Source: UBA1227 sp045629305 (GTDB taxonomy: Bacteria; Bacillota; Clostridia; Oscillospirales; Acutalibacteraceae). Taken from it: a stretch of 64,000 nucleotides of DNA. Position numbers and translations under genes: made by a program. This document shows positions 52,179 to 60,311 of this stretch, piece by piece. Position 1 is the stretch's first letter. Every line of letters starts with the position of its first letter. The notes below the pieces were generated by a model, which was given only the letters and a program-made list of their open reading frames with translations, had not been told where the DNA came from and made no database searches. The DNA lies in NCBI GenBank assembly GCA_045629305.1, contig JAZQQZ010000019.1, positions 62,001 through 126,000 of the forward strand, in the 5' to 3' direction.

Positions 52179-52208
52179 TTGACATATATATAACGCTGTG
52201 ATTAAAAT
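52179..52208 (+). promoter_or_regulatory. Promoter of the SDR gene
   Basis: TTGACA (52179-52184), an 18-nt spacer and TAAAAT (52203-52208). The start codon is 62 nt downstream. A further inverted pair CCAATT/AATTGG lies in the leader, near 52218-52238. Confidence 0.55.
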
Positions 52209-52269
52209 TAAACGGTAACCAATTTCGACAACTAATTGGAGAACAATTTTTGAAAAGGAAGTATGTAAA

Positions 52270-53130
52270 ATGAAGTATGCATTCATTACAGGCGCAGCTG
52301 GCGGACTTGCTGGTGCTTGCGTTGAAGAACTTAACGCTCGTGGCGGTTGGACAATCTTCGCTGCAGATATGAACATGGATGGTCTTAATGACCTCGTTGC
52401 TCGTACATCTGAGAACGTTATCCCTGTAGAACTTAACATCACAAGCCAGGAGAGCTGCGATGCAGCTGCTGAGCTTTGTAAGCAGTACACAGATCACATT
52501 GACGTAGTTGTTAATGCTGCTGGTATCCACACAATGGCTTCTCTTGTAGAGCTTGACCCAGCTTCAATCATCTCTAAGATGCTCGACATCAACGTTGTTG
52601 GTATGGTCCGTGTTAATAAGTCATTCTTCCCACTTGTAGACGCTTGCAAGGGTAGAATCATCAACTTCTCATCTGAGTGCGGTTGGGAGCAGCCACAGCC
52701 TTTCAACACACCATATGCAATCACAAAGTTTGCTGTTGAGGCTTATACAATCGGTCTTCGTCGTGAGCTTAACTTCCTCGACATCCCAGTTGTAAAGATT
52801 CAGCCAGGTTCTTTCAAGACAGGTATGCACAAGCAGGCTAATGCTGGTTATCTTAACATCCTTAACACAACAACACACTACAAGCCAGTTCTTGAGGTTC
52901 TCTCACCAATCATGAGCGTTGCTCTTGCAAATCCTCATGACAAGAAGTATCTTGTAGATACAGTTATGGATGCTATCTATGCTGATAAGCCAAGACGTAA
53001 CTACAAGTGCAAGAACACTTGGTATCTTGTAGCTATCGACTTTATCCCAGCTTGCATTCTTGATCCAGCTTACAAGTATGTAGTACTTGGCGGATACAAA
53101 GTAATGAAGATGCTCGGTAAGGTAGACTAA
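52270..53130 (+). CDS. SDR family NAD(P)-dependent oxidoreductase
   Basis: A 286-residue short-chain dehydrogenase. The cofactor loop is ITGAAGGLAGA, the NAG motif VVNAAGIH, the catalytic Ser in IINFSSECGW and the Tyr/Lys pair in TPYAITKFA. The C-terminal part is longer than in minimal SDRs and includes hydrophobic stretches, as in the retinol/steroid dehydrogenase-like (classical C) group. The substrate is unknown. Codon choice is strongly biased, as in the gdhA and rnf genes, suggesting high expression. AAAAGGAAG precedes the ATG. It is monocistronic with an unusually structured upstream region. Confidence 0.9.
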   Translation: MKYAFITGAAGGLAGACVEELNARGGWTIFAADMNMDGLNDLVARTSENVIPVELNITSQESCDAAAELCKQYTDHIDVVVNAAGIHTMASLVELDPASIISKMLDINVVGMVRVNKSFFPLVDACKGRIINFSSECGWEQPQPFNTPYAITKFAVEAYTIGLRRELNFLDIPVVKIQPGSFKTGMHKQANAGYLNILNTTTHYKPVLEVLSPIMSVALANPHDKKYLVDTVMDAIYADKPRRNYKCKNTWYLVAIDFIPACILDPAYKYVVLGGYKVMKMLGKVD

Positions 53131-53150
53131 TTACTGATTTAATTAATTAT

Positions 53151-53178
53151 CCCTGCGGAATTTCCGCAGGGATTTTTA
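53151..53178 (+). terminator. SDR gene terminator
   Basis: A near-perfect stem CCCTGCGGAA/TTCCGCAGGG (53151-53171), followed by ATTTTTATT. Confidence 0.92.
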
Positions 53179-53189
53179 TTTATAAAAGG

Positions 53190-53218
53190 TTGACAAAATA
53201 AATAAAAATAAATAGTAT
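53190..53218 (+). promoter_or_regulatory. acpP promoter
   Basis: TTGACA (53190-53195), a 17-nt spacer and TAGTAT (53213-53218), about 50 bp upstream of the acpP start. Confidence 0.6.
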
Positions 53219-53267
53219 ATAAGAGCATTAATATTTTAAAACCTATAGGGTTTTAGGAGGATGTTTT

Positions 53268-53495
53268 ATGGTATTTGAAACAATCAGAGCAATCATTGCT
53301 GAACAGCTTGATCTCGCAGAAGAAGATATTACTATGGAATCTGCTCTTATTGAAGATCTTGGAGCAGATAGTCTTGACGTCGTTGACCTTATTATGTCAA
53401 TCGAAGATGAATTTGAAATTGAAGTACCCGATGAGGCTATTGAAAATATGAGAACAATCGGGGACGCTGTTAAGTATATTGAGGCTAACAAATAA
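53268..53495 (+). CDS. acpP: Acyl carrier protein
   Basis: A 75-residue acidic carrier protein for fatty acid synthesis. The phosphopantetheine attachment serine is Ser35 in EDLGADSLDVVDLIM. Helices II and III follow the usual pattern (IEDEFEIEVPDEA). AGGAGG precedes the ATG. It stands alone, with promoter and terminator, away from fab genes in this window. Confidence 0.95.
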   Translation: MVFETIRAIIAEQLDLAEEDITMESALIEDLGADSLDVVDLIMSIEDEFEIEVPDEAIENMRTIGDAVKYIEANK

Positions 53496-53510
53496 TTTAG
53501 ATTAACTTAT

Positions 53511-53536
53511 ACCCCACGTTCTGCGTGGGGTTTTTG
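53511..53536 (+). terminator. acpP terminator
   Basis: An 8-bp stem ACCCCACG/CGTGGGGT (53511-53518 with 53524-53531), followed by TTTTT. The proS start lies 19 bp later. Confidence 0.9.
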
Positions 53537-53554
53537 CTTAAAGGGGAGTAAATC

Positions 53555-54994
53555 GTGGCAGACAATAAAAAGATGGTCGAAGAGATCACATCTATGGATG
53601 TGGACTTCGCCAAATGGTACACAGACATCTGCAAGAAGGCAGAACTTATTGAGTATACAAGCGTTAAGGGCTGTATGGTAATTCGCCCTTATGGTTACGC
53701 TATCTGGGAGAATATCCAGAAGATACTTGATGCAAAATTTAAAGAACTTGGTCATGAGAATGTATGCATGCCTATGTTCATTCCAGAGAGTCTTCTTCAG
53801 AAGGAGAAGGACCATGTAGAAGGATTTGCACCAGAAGTTGCTTGGGTAACTCATGGTGGCGCTGAGCCTCTCGAGGAGAGACTCTGTGTTCGTCCTACAT
53901 CAGAGACACTTTTCTGTGAACACTATGCTAATATTGTTCACTCACATAGAGATCTCCCTAAGCTCTACAACCAGTGGGTATCAGTAGTACGTTGGGAAAA
54001 GACAACCCGTCCTTTCCTTCGCTCACGTGAATTCCTCTGGCAGGAGGGCCATACAATTCATGCAACAGCGGAGGAGGCAATCGAGGAGACAGAGCGTATG
54101 CTCGGTGTCTATGCCGACTTCTGCGAGGCAGAGCTCGCAATGCCTGTAGTACGTGGAAAGAAGACTGAGTCAGATAAATTTGCTGGCGCAGTTTCAACCT
54201 ATGCTATCGAGGCCCTTATGCACGACGGCAAGGCACTTCAGGCAGGTACTAGCCATTACTTTGGCGATGGATTTGCTAGAGCATTTGGCATCCAGTATCA
54301 GTCAAAAGAGAACAAACTTGAGTATCCTCATCAGACATCTTGGGGTATGACAACTCGCCTTATCGGCGCAATTATTATGACTCACGGCGACGATAACGGC
54401 CTTGTTCTTCCACCTGCAGTTGCACCTATTCAGGTTGTAATTATTCCTGTTGCTCAGCATAAGGAAGGCGTACTTGAGAAGGCAAATGAGCTCAAAGATA
54501 TGCTCGCTAAAGATTTCAGAGTAAAACTCGACGATTCCGACAACAGCCCTGGCTGGAAGTATTCTGAATATGAGATGAAGGGTGTTCCAATCCGTGTTGA
54601 GATTGGCCCACGTGACATCGAGGCAGGCCAGTGCGTAATCGTAACTCGTTTCAATCGTGAGAAGACCATCGTTTCTCTTGACAATCTCTCTGAAGAGATT
54701 GAGAAGAAACTCGGCGAAATCCGTGACGCTATGTATCAGAAGGCTCTCGAGAATCGAGAGAGACGCACATTTACTTGTAAATCACTCGATGAGATAAAAG
54801 AGGCCCTCGCAAAGAATGGCGATGGCTTTGTAAAAGCTATGTGGTGCGGCGATGAAGCTTGCGAGGATAAGGTTAAAGAGGATACAGGTGTAGGTTCTCG
54901 TTGTATCCCATTTGAGCAAGAGCATATCGCCGATACCTGCGTTTGCTGTGGCAAACCTGCACAGTGCATGGTTATGTGGGGAAACGCATATTAA
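53555..54994 (+). CDS. proS: Prolyl-tRNA synthetase, archaeal/eukaryotic type
   Basis: A 479-residue class II synthetase of the short ProS type 3, lacking the editing insertion of the bacterial form. Motif 2 and ATP-binding regions appear as RPTSETLFCEHY, RWEKTTRPFLRSREFLWQEGHT and ALQAGTSHYFGDGFARAF; the C-terminal zinc-like domain has CGDEACEDK and CVCCGKPA. The GTG at 53555 is preceded by AAAGGGGAG. This type is common in Clostridia, so it is not by itself a sign of recent transfer. pssA follows 20 bp later. Confidence 0.96.
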   Translation: MADNKKMVEEITSMDVDFAKWYTDICKKAELIEYTSVKGCMVIRPYGYAIWENIQKILDAKFKELGHENVCMPMFIPESLLQKEKDHVEGFAPEVAWVTHGGAEPLEERLCVRPTSETLFCEHYANIVHSHRDLPKLYNQWVSVVRWEKTTRPFLRSREFLWQEGHTIHATAEEAIEETERMLGVYADFCEAELAMPVVRGKKTESDKFAGAVSTYAIEALMHDGKALQAGTSHYFGDGFARAFGIQYQSKENKLEYPHQTSWGMTTRLIGAIIMTHGDDNGLVLPPAVAPIQVVIIPVAQHKEGVLEKANELKDMLAKDFRVKLDDSDNSPGWKYSEYEMKGVPIRVEIGPRDIEAGQCVIVTRFNREKTIVSLDNLSEEIEKKLGEIRDAMYQKALENRERRTFTCKSLDEIKEALAKNGDGFVKAMWCGDEACEDKVKEDTGVGSRCIPFEQEHIADTCVCCGKPAQCMVMWGNAY

Positions 54995-55014
54995 TTAGTT
55001 GGAGAGATAGTAAA

Positions 55015-55650
55015 ATGTCCAAGAAAGTATTAGGATTTTGGAATTATACAGTAATCCTAACTTATATCGGTCTTGCAAGTGCACTTGCAGGCATTTTTCT
55101 AGCATTTAATGAAAATTATATAGCAGCTATTGGTTGCCTTTTTGGAGCGGGTTTTTGCGATGCATTTGATGGCGCTATTGCTTCTACAAAAAAGGACAGA
55201 ACCGATAATGAAAAGTCATTTGGAATGCAGATTGATTCTCTTTGTGATCTCGTCTGCTTTGGCGTTATGCCGGCCATTTTTACATATGCTATTTCAGAAA
55301 AGACAATTTTGTCGGCAGTAATAGCTATTATTTATGTGCTGCTCGGTGTGGTACGCCTCGCATATTTTAATGTTCTTGAGGACAATAGGCACAGTGCCGG
55401 AGAGCAGGAAGAGAAAGTTTATTACGGACTTCCGATAACACTGAGCTCTCTCGGGCTGCCACTAATTTTTATTCTTTATCAAGCAGGATTGTTTGATAGT
55501 ACAATCATTATTGACATTTTTATGGCACTTATTGGAATAGCATTTGTTGTTCCGTTTAAATTAAAGAATCCATCACTTGTAGGTCGAGCAATAATGGGAT
55601 TTTTTGGTCTTCTTGAAATTGCTGGACTCATACTTGTAACAGTATTATGA
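55015..55650 (+). CDS. pssA: CDP-diacylglycerol-serine O-phosphatidyltransferase (PssA-like)
   Basis: A 211-residue membrane CDP-alcohol phosphatidyltransferase with about six helices. The catalytic motif is CDAFDGAIASTKKD followed by FGMQIDSLCDLVCFG; the acidic residues of D-x2-D-G-x2-A...G-x3-D-x3-D are kept, while the usual Arg after A is not. The polar head group is assigned from the adjoining psd gene, which overlaps its stop by 4 bp. The ATG at 55015 follows GGAGAG. Confidence 0.9.
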   Translation: MSKKVLGFWNYTVILTYIGLASALAGIFLAFNENYIAAIGCLFGAGFCDAFDGAIASTKKDRTDNEKSFGMQIDSLCDLVCFGVMPAIFTYAISEKTILSAVIAIIYVLLGVVRLAYFNVLEDNRHSAGEQEEKVYYGLPITLSSLGLPLIFILYQAGLFDSTIIIDIFMALIGIAFVVPFKLKNPSLVGRAIMGFFGLLEIAGLILVTVL

Positions 55651-56444
55651 GAGATTCACTTGTTTTAAAATTTTTATACAAAACAGTTCCTGGCAGAATC
55701 TGTCTTAAGATTCTGACCAGACCTGTTATCTCTAAAATTGCCGGTTCGTTTCTCGATTCTGGCTTTTCTGCATTTTTAATAGAGCCTTTTGCCAAGATGT
55801 ATAAAATCAATTTAGATGGAATTGATATGCCGGCGGAGGGCTTTTATTCATTTAACGAATTCTTCACAAGGAAGAAACTTGATATAAGTTTTGATGAGAA
55901 GAATTCGCATCTTATTAGCCCATCCGACGGCTTTTTATCAGTCTATAAAATTGACAGAAAAAGTCGATTTGAAATAAAGCATACTAAGTTTTCTGTCTCT
56001 GATTTACTTGGGGATAAGAAACTTGCTAAAGATTTTTCCGGTGGTACGGCACTTATTTATCGTCTGACACCGAGCAACTATCATAGATATATCTTCATTG
56101 ATGATGGTAAAATTATAAAGCATAAGAAGATTCGTGGCGTTTTACATACAGTTCGTCCGATCGCAATAGAGCGCTATCCTGTCTATGTGCAAAACAGCCG
56201 AGAGGTAACAATTATTGATACTAATAATTTCGGCACTATTGCACAGGTTGAAATCGGCGCTCTCCTTATCGGACGAATCACAAATGACAAGATAAAAGGT
56301 CGTGTAAAACGCGGAGAAGAAAAGGGCTGTTTTGAATTTGGTGGATCGACGATTGTAATTCTTCTTAAGAAAGATGCGGCAGACATTAAAGAGAGTAAGA
56401 GGGAGAAGCCAGTATCAATCGGAGACCGCGTGGGTAAAAGATGA
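55647..56444 (+). CDS. psd: Phosphatidylserine decarboxylase proenzyme
   Basis: A 265-residue membrane-associated enzyme that makes phosphatidylethanolamine. The self-cleavage site is FEFGGSTIVILL, a GGST variant of the LGST motif, where the Ser becomes the pyruvoyl group. LISPSDGFLS, SNYHRYIFIDDG and LHTVRPIA are the conserved catalytic segments. It overlaps pssA by 4 bp (ATGA) and the next gene by 4 bp, so three genes are translationally coupled. Confidence 0.94.
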   Translation: MRDSLVLKFLYKTVPGRICLKILTRPVISKIAGSFLDSGFSAFLIEPFAKMYKINLDGIDMPAEGFYSFNEFFTRKKLDISFDEKNSHLISPSDGFLSVYKIDRKSRFEIKHTKFSVSDLLGDKKLAKDFSGGTALIYRLTPSNYHRYIFIDDGKIIKHKKIRGVLHTVRPIAIERYPVYVQNSREVTIIDTNNFGTIAQVEIGALLIGRITNDKIKGRVKRGEEKGCFEFGGSTIVILLKKDAADIKESKREKPVSIGDRVGKR

Positions 56445-57325
56445 TGAATATTGTTTCGTTTTTACGCGGGCTTCTCGTGGCGGTTATTGCAGCGATAATT
56501 GTTGTGCTTGGCATAGCATTTAGCTACTGGCTGACTCCGATTCCTACTGTAATTACCGAAAAGGCTCCAAAAAACTGTGAGCCTATCGTCCCATATGATG
56601 AATTTATAGTTAAAACATGCTCGCTACTTGGCACGCCATATTTTCTCGGTGGGCATGGTACTAGTACATATGCAAATAGGGCTCCAGATGGGCATAAAAT
56701 TGATGTCGAAGAGGAATACTATAAGACATATAACAATTTCGATGCTCTGTCAGTGGGAGAGATACATGGAGAGGGTATAGACTGTTCTGGTTTAATTTAT
56801 TGGACTTTGTCTAGCCTCGGATGTAAGACCTATAATTTCCTCTATAACAATCCAAATCCGTATTACACGGGTGCGTGGCTTTCATATAAAGATAGACCGA
56901 TGATTGAATACAATGGCAAAAAAGTGACAATTCCTATTCTCAAAGAGGGTATTCACGAGGATGAGATGCCATATTATGAGATGGAAAATGGAACAATGAT
57001 TCCTAGTGGATCAATTGTCGTAGTGCCACCAGATAGCAACCATGCCGGTCATATGTTTATCTATCTCGGAGAATTTAAGACGAGACAAGATTTGCTTGAT
57101 TATTTACACAAATTGGGCATAAATAGGTCGCTTGACAAGTATGTCTTCGACTACGAGCCGGGCTCGACTCATTGGAAACTCGAGTCGGCCGGCAGAAAAG
57201 GCTTTGGTAAATTCCGTGGTGTTCAAATTGACAACATCACATCCACATCTTCGACCAAAGGTTATAAACGCCCTGTAACCGTATACAGCATTTTAGTTCC
57301 AGAAATAAGAGGGATAATTCACTGA
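56441..57325 (+). CDS. Membrane-anchored NlpC/P60-type cysteine peptidase
   Basis: A 294-residue protein with an N-terminal membrane anchor (about 8-32) and an extracytoplasmic NlpC/P60-like (C40) domain. The catalytic Cys lies in GIDCSGLIYWTLSSLG and the His in SNHAGHMFIYLG; an early part reads SLLGTPYFLGGHG. Such enzymes cut peptide stems of peptidoglycan. The spacing between Cys and His is longer than in minimal P60 domains, with an insert around residues 135-200. It overlaps psd by 4 bp and the next small gene by one base. Confidence 0.82.
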   Translation: MMNIVSFLRGLLVAVIAAIIVVLGIAFSYWLTPIPTVITEKAPKNCEPIVPYDEFIVKTCSLLGTPYFLGGHGTSTYANRAPDGHKIDVEEEYYKTYNNFDALSVGEIHGEGIDCSGLIYWTLSSLGCKTYNFLYNNPNPYYTGAWLSYKDRPMIEYNGKKVTIPILKEGIHEDEMPYYEMENGTMIPSGSIVVVPPDSNHAGHMFIYLGEFKTRQDLLDYLHKLGINRSLDKYVFDYEPGSTHWKLESAGRKGFGKFRGVQIDNITSTSSTKGYKRPVTVYSILVPEIRGIIH

Positions 57326-57501
57326 TGAATACAAATTGCGAAGAATGTATGAATTATGAATATGATGAAGAGTACGAGGAATATGTATGCTCTGTAAATA
57401 TGGACCAGGATGAGGTGTCGCGCCTTATGAGCGGCCATTATAAGCAGTGCCCATATTTCAGATTTGGCGATGAGTATTCTATAGTTCGTAAGCAGAATTA
57501 G
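57325..57501 (+). CDS. DUF6472 family small acidic protein
   Basis: A 58-residue protein (59 codons with stop). It starts MNTNCEECMNYEYDEEYEEY, continues VCSVNMDQDEVSRL and ends CPYFRFGDEYSIVRKQN, the pattern I associate with the DUF6472 family of Clostridia. Four cysteines (5, 8, 22, 42) could form a zinc site; the N-terminal half is rich in Glu and Tyr. No function is known. The ATG overlaps the stop of the peptidase gene by one base, and the amidohydrolase starts 10 bp after it, so it is part of the same unit. Confidence 0.85.
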   Translation: MNTNCEECMNYEYDEEYEEYVCSVNMDQDEVSRLMSGHYKQCPYFRFGDEYSIVRKQN

Positions 57502-57511
57502 GAGGTATATT

Positions 57512-58801
57512 ATGAAATATGCATTTGTAAATGGATATGTTTTAAATGGCAATGAAGATATGAAGCCAGAGTCTGGTCTTACTGTACTTGTCGATGAGGA
57601 CAAGATTACTGCAGTAATCCCAGAATCTGAGGCAGATTTTACTGGTTATACAAAGATTGACCTTGAGGGGAAATATCTTATGCCAGGCCTTGTAAATCCT
57701 CATGTACATCTTCCTGTTGCGGGCAATAAACCTCCAAAGACGGATAAACCTACTAACTATAAGGCACTGTTTAAACTTCTCGCTATTCCAGGAGTTAAGC
57801 CGGCATTCATGCAGATGGAAAAGGGCTATGTAAAAGATGAACTTTTCTCAGGTGTTACTACCCTTCGTGCAGTTGGCGGAATAATGGATTTTGATAGTAA
57901 AATTCGCGATCAAGTAAATGCTGGTAAAATAGTTGGACCACGTATGCTCGTTGCCAATACCGCTGTCTCAGTGCCGGGCGGACATTTCGCCGGCTCCCTC
58001 GCAACCGAGGCAGAGACACCGGAGATGGCTGTCGAGCATGTAAGACAGATACATGAGACCAACCCAGATCTTATAAAACTTATGATTACCGGCGGCGTTA
58101 TGGACGCCTCTGAGGATGGAGAACCGGGCGTTCTCCGTATGCCTCCAGAGACGGTTAAAGCCGCCTGTGACGAGGCGCATCGCCTCGGCTATAAAGTAGC
58201 TGCACATGTTGAGAGCCCAGAGGGCGTGAAGGTAGCGCTTGAAAATGGCGTAGATACAATTGAGCACGGCGCAAAGCCTGATGATGAGATGATTAGACTC
58301 TTCAAAGAACGCGGTGCTGCAGATATTTTGACAGTATCTCCAGCTCTTCCATATTGTCTGTTCGACCTCTCTATATCCCATACAAATGAGGTCGGCAAGC
58401 GCAACGGCACAATCGTTATGTATGGCATGATCGATTGCGCGAAAGCTTGTCTTGAAAATGACATTCCGGTAGGTATTGGTACAGATACCGGTTGCCCATT
58501 TATCCGTCATTATGACATGTGGCGTGAGCTTTGTTACTTTGTTAAATATTGTGGCGTAACACCTGCGTTTGCACTGTACACTGCAACCAAAAGAAATGCT
58601 GAAATTATAGGCGTTGGCGATGTTACAGGTACTATCGAAGCAGGAAAATCTGCCGATATGATTGTCACAAAAGACAACCCTCTTGAGGGCCTCAAAACAC
58701 TTAAAAATTTATCAATGGTAATGTCATCTGGAAAACTTTATCGCGATCCAAAAATTAAGAAGGATGCATATATTGACAAAGAACTTGATAAATATTTATA
58801 A
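57512..58801 (+). CDS. Amidohydrolase family protein
   Basis: A 429-residue metal-dependent hydrolase of the imidazolonepropionase/prolidase-like branch. The N- and C-terminal strands form the small beta sandwich (MPGLVNPHVHLP at the junction, with the first His pair). A candidate carboxylated Lys is in LIKLMITGG, the next His in VAAHVES and TIEHGAKP, and the active-site Asp in GIGTDTGCP. The substrate is unknown; relatives cleave Xaa-Pro or Xaa-Arg dipeptides or cyclic amides. GGAGG precedes the ATG. It ends 37 bp before the DUF805 gene. Confidence 0.88.
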   Translation: MKYAFVNGYVLNGNEDMKPESGLTVLVDEDKITAVIPESEADFTGYTKIDLEGKYLMPGLVNPHVHLPVAGNKPPKTDKPTNYKALFKLLAIPGVKPAFMQMEKGYVKDELFSGVTTLRAVGGIMDFDSKIRDQVNAGKIVGPRMLVANTAVSVPGGHFAGSLATEAETPEMAVEHVRQIHETNPDLIKLMITGGVMDASEDGEPGVLRMPPETVKAACDEAHRLGYKVAAHVESPEGVKVALENGVDTIEHGAKPDDEMIRLFKERGAADILTVSPALPYCLFDLSISHTNEVGKRNGTIVMYGMIDCAKACLENDIPVGIGTDTGCPFIRHYDMWRELCYFVKYCGVTPAFALYTATKRNAEIIGVGDVTGTIEAGKSADMIVTKDNPLEGLKTLKNLSMVMSSGKLYRDPKIKKDAYIDKELDKYL

Positions 58802-58837
58802 TTAGTGTGTTATTTTAATAAATAGGAGTGATTCTAT

Positions 58838-59425
58838 ATGGTAGATGCATTCAAAAAAATGATCGAAAATTGGAAAGATTTTAGCGGAAAAGCAACACGC
58901 CCAGAATATTGGTGGGCACAGCTTGCTCTTGCAATTGTATGCTTTATTGCTTATATTCCAGGCGCAGTTTTCGTTGGAATAGGTGAAGGCGCTGACAGTG
59001 GAATTTGTGCAATTATTGGTGTTCTTCTCCTTGTAGTAGCAAGTATTTTCTTGATCTTGCTTACAGTTGCAGATATCTCACTTTCAATCCGTCGTCTTCG
59101 TGATGCGGGATTCCCATGGTGGTTCTTCTTTGTAGGCTTTATTCCTACAATTGGAAACATCGCATTCATCGTATTTATGTGCTTCCCATCATCTGATGTT
59201 CCAGTAATTGATTTTGGCACATCAAACGGTGGTACAGTTGTAACAGATGTGAAGCCTGCAGCACCAGCTGCTCCAACTGCTGCTCCTGCTACACCAACTG
59301 CTACAGTAGTTGATGTAACACCAACTGAGGCACCTGTTGTAGATGCAGATTCATGGACATGTCCAGCATGTGGCGGGGCTTGCACAGGCAAGTTCTGCCC
59401 TAAGTGTGGTACACCAAAGGAATAA
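58838..59425 (+). CDS. DUF805 membrane protein with C-terminal zinc ribbon
   Basis: A 195-residue protein. Residues about 5-130 are a DUF805 domain with three or four helices (DFSGKATRPEYWWAQL, SIRRLRDAGFPWWFF). An Ala/Pro/Thr-rich linker of about 40 residues leads to a zinc ribbon at the end (WTCPACGGACTGKFCPKCG). DUF805 function is unknown; the ribbon is an addition seen in some Clostridial proteins. TAGGAGTGA precedes the ATG. Confidence 0.85.
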   Translation: MVDAFKKMIENWKDFSGKATRPEYWWAQLALAIVCFIAYIPGAVFVGIGEGADSGICAIIGVLLLVVASIFLILLTVADISLSIRRLRDAGFPWWFFFVGFIPTIGNIAFIVFMCFPSSDVPVIDFGTSNGGTVVTDVKPAAPAAPTAAPATPTATVVDVTPTEAPVVDADSWTCPACGGACTGKFCPKCGTPKE

Positions 59426-59456
59426 CCTTTGAAATAAACGAAAGGATGGTGGTTAC

Positions 59457-60164
59457 ATGAAAGGTACAGCAATCAAATTGGTTATTGCTGTAGTACTTTG
59501 TGCTGCCGTTGCCTTCGGAACTATTAAAGTGGAAATGGGAAAGACACGAGTTAATAGCACATCTTCGCTTGAAGATGCGGGATTAACTGGGTCCACAGTT
59601 ACGACAACAGAGGAGACAACAACCGAAGAAGTTGTTGTGACGGAGGCTTCCACGACCGCTCCAGTTGAGATTACAACTAAACCTTCAACTACGACGACTA
59701 CAACGACCACAACTACAACCAAAGCCACAACTAAGGCAACTACTAAAGCTACAACAGCTAAGAAGACTGCAAATGTGACTTTTGGTGAGCTTGCAACTAA
59801 TGTCTTAAAGCGCATAAATACTGCAAGAACAGCAGCTGGTCAGCCGTCGATTAAGCTTGATGCTGAACTCAACAGATGTGCCCAGGATAGGGCAAATGAG
59901 ATGGCTAGAGCGAAGAGTCTCAGCCATACTCGTCCGGATGGAACAAGCTGTTTTACAGTGCTTAAAGGAACATCTTATGAGATGGGATATCACGGTGAAA
60001 ATGTTGCCTATGGATATCCTAATTCTGCCACTGTTGTAAGCGCTTGGATGAAGTCCGAAACCCATAAAGCCAATATAATTTCACCAAACTATACTAAGAT
60101 GGGCGTCGGCCGTATGAAGGACGCTGCCGGTCAGTATTATTGGTGCTTGATTTTGGTAGGATAA
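59457..60164 (+). CDS. Secreted or anchored CAP (SCP/PR1) domain protein with Thr-rich linker
   Basis: A 235-residue protein. A hydrophobic N-terminal helix (about 5-22) acts as signal or anchor. A Thr/Glu/Lys-rich linker follows (about 42-105, including eleven consecutive Thr and three KATT units). The CAP domain (about 108-235) has LKRINTARTAAGQPSIKL, AKSLSHTRPDG, GYHGENVAYG and SETHKANIISPNYTKMGVG, including the His/Glu tetrad. CAP proteins of Firmicutes are extracellular and often uncharacterised. AAAGGATGG precedes the ATG. Confidence 0.88.
   Translation: MKGTAIKLVIAVVLCAAVAFGTIKVEMGKTRVNSTSSLEDAGLTGSTVTTTEETTTEEVVVTEASTTAPVEITTKPSTTTTTTTTTTTKATTKATTKATTAKKTANVTFGELATNVLKRINTARTAAGQPSIKLDAELNRCAQDRANEMARAKSLSHTRPDGTSCFTVLKGTSYEMGYHGENVAYGYPNSATVVSAWMKSETHKANIISPNYTKMGVGRMKDAAGQYYWCLILVG
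59688..59765 (+). repeat. Threonine-codon microsatellite in the CAP-protein gene
   Basis: Eleven threonine codons in a row (ACN, mostly ACT/ACG/ACA), then a three-fold KATT repeat. The trinucleotide pattern is degenerate at third positions, so it is kept for the protein linker rather than being a pure slippage tract. Confidence 0.85.
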
Positions 60165-60176
60165 TTTTAAAATAAA

Positions 60177-60204
60177 AAAATGCTTGCACTTTATAAAGCA
60201 TTTT
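60177..60204 (+). terminator. Weak terminator-like hairpin after the CAP-domain gene
   Basis: Arms AAAATGCTT/AAGCATTTT with a 10-nt loop. It overlaps the rplS -35 element, and the T-run is only four bases, so termination is probably incomplete. Confidence 0.5.
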
Positions 60205-60212
60205 GTTATTAT
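60184..60212 (+). promoter_or_regulatory. rplS promoter
   Basis: TTGCAC (60184-60189), a 17-nt spacer and TATTAT (60207-60212). The predicted start site near 60219 leaves a leader of about 93 nt before the rplS start codon. Confidence 0.65.
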
Positions 60213-60218
60213 TATTAA

Positions 60219-60311
60219 GCGTCTGAGCACGGCTCAGGCAACTTCCCGGACGGTCCTCTGACACTGAATGTGTGTATGAACGTTCTGATTTTTAATTTGG
60301 AGGAAATAAAA
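60219..60311 (+). ncRNA. Candidate L19 (rplS) leader RNA
   Basis: A GC-richer, structured leader between the predicted start site and the rplS start codon. It contains the hairpin CTGAGC-ACG-GCTCAG and a C/G-rich region around TTCCCGGACGG. L19 autoregulatory leaders are known in Firmicutes; the position fits, but I cannot confirm the consensus by eye. Confidence 0.4.

Noticed and set aside
53496..53554. T-box or other leader for proS
   Set aside because: Only the acpP terminator and a short spacer are present.
53555..54994. Archaeal-type proS as evidence of recent horizontal transfer
   Set aside because: This ProS type is common throughout Clostridia, and the codon use looks like that of its neighbours.
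57968..58510. A 180-codon minus-strand frame opposite the amidohydrolase gene
   Set aside because: It is antisense to a well-supported enzyme gene; the translation shows no recognisable motif.
59640..59765. Tandem repeat as a CRISPR array
   Set aside because: The repeats are trinucleotides inside a coding frame, with no spacer structure.
59453..59815. A minus-strand frame with a long poly-valine stretch
   Set aside because: It is the reverse complement of the threonine codon repeat in the CAP-protein gene.
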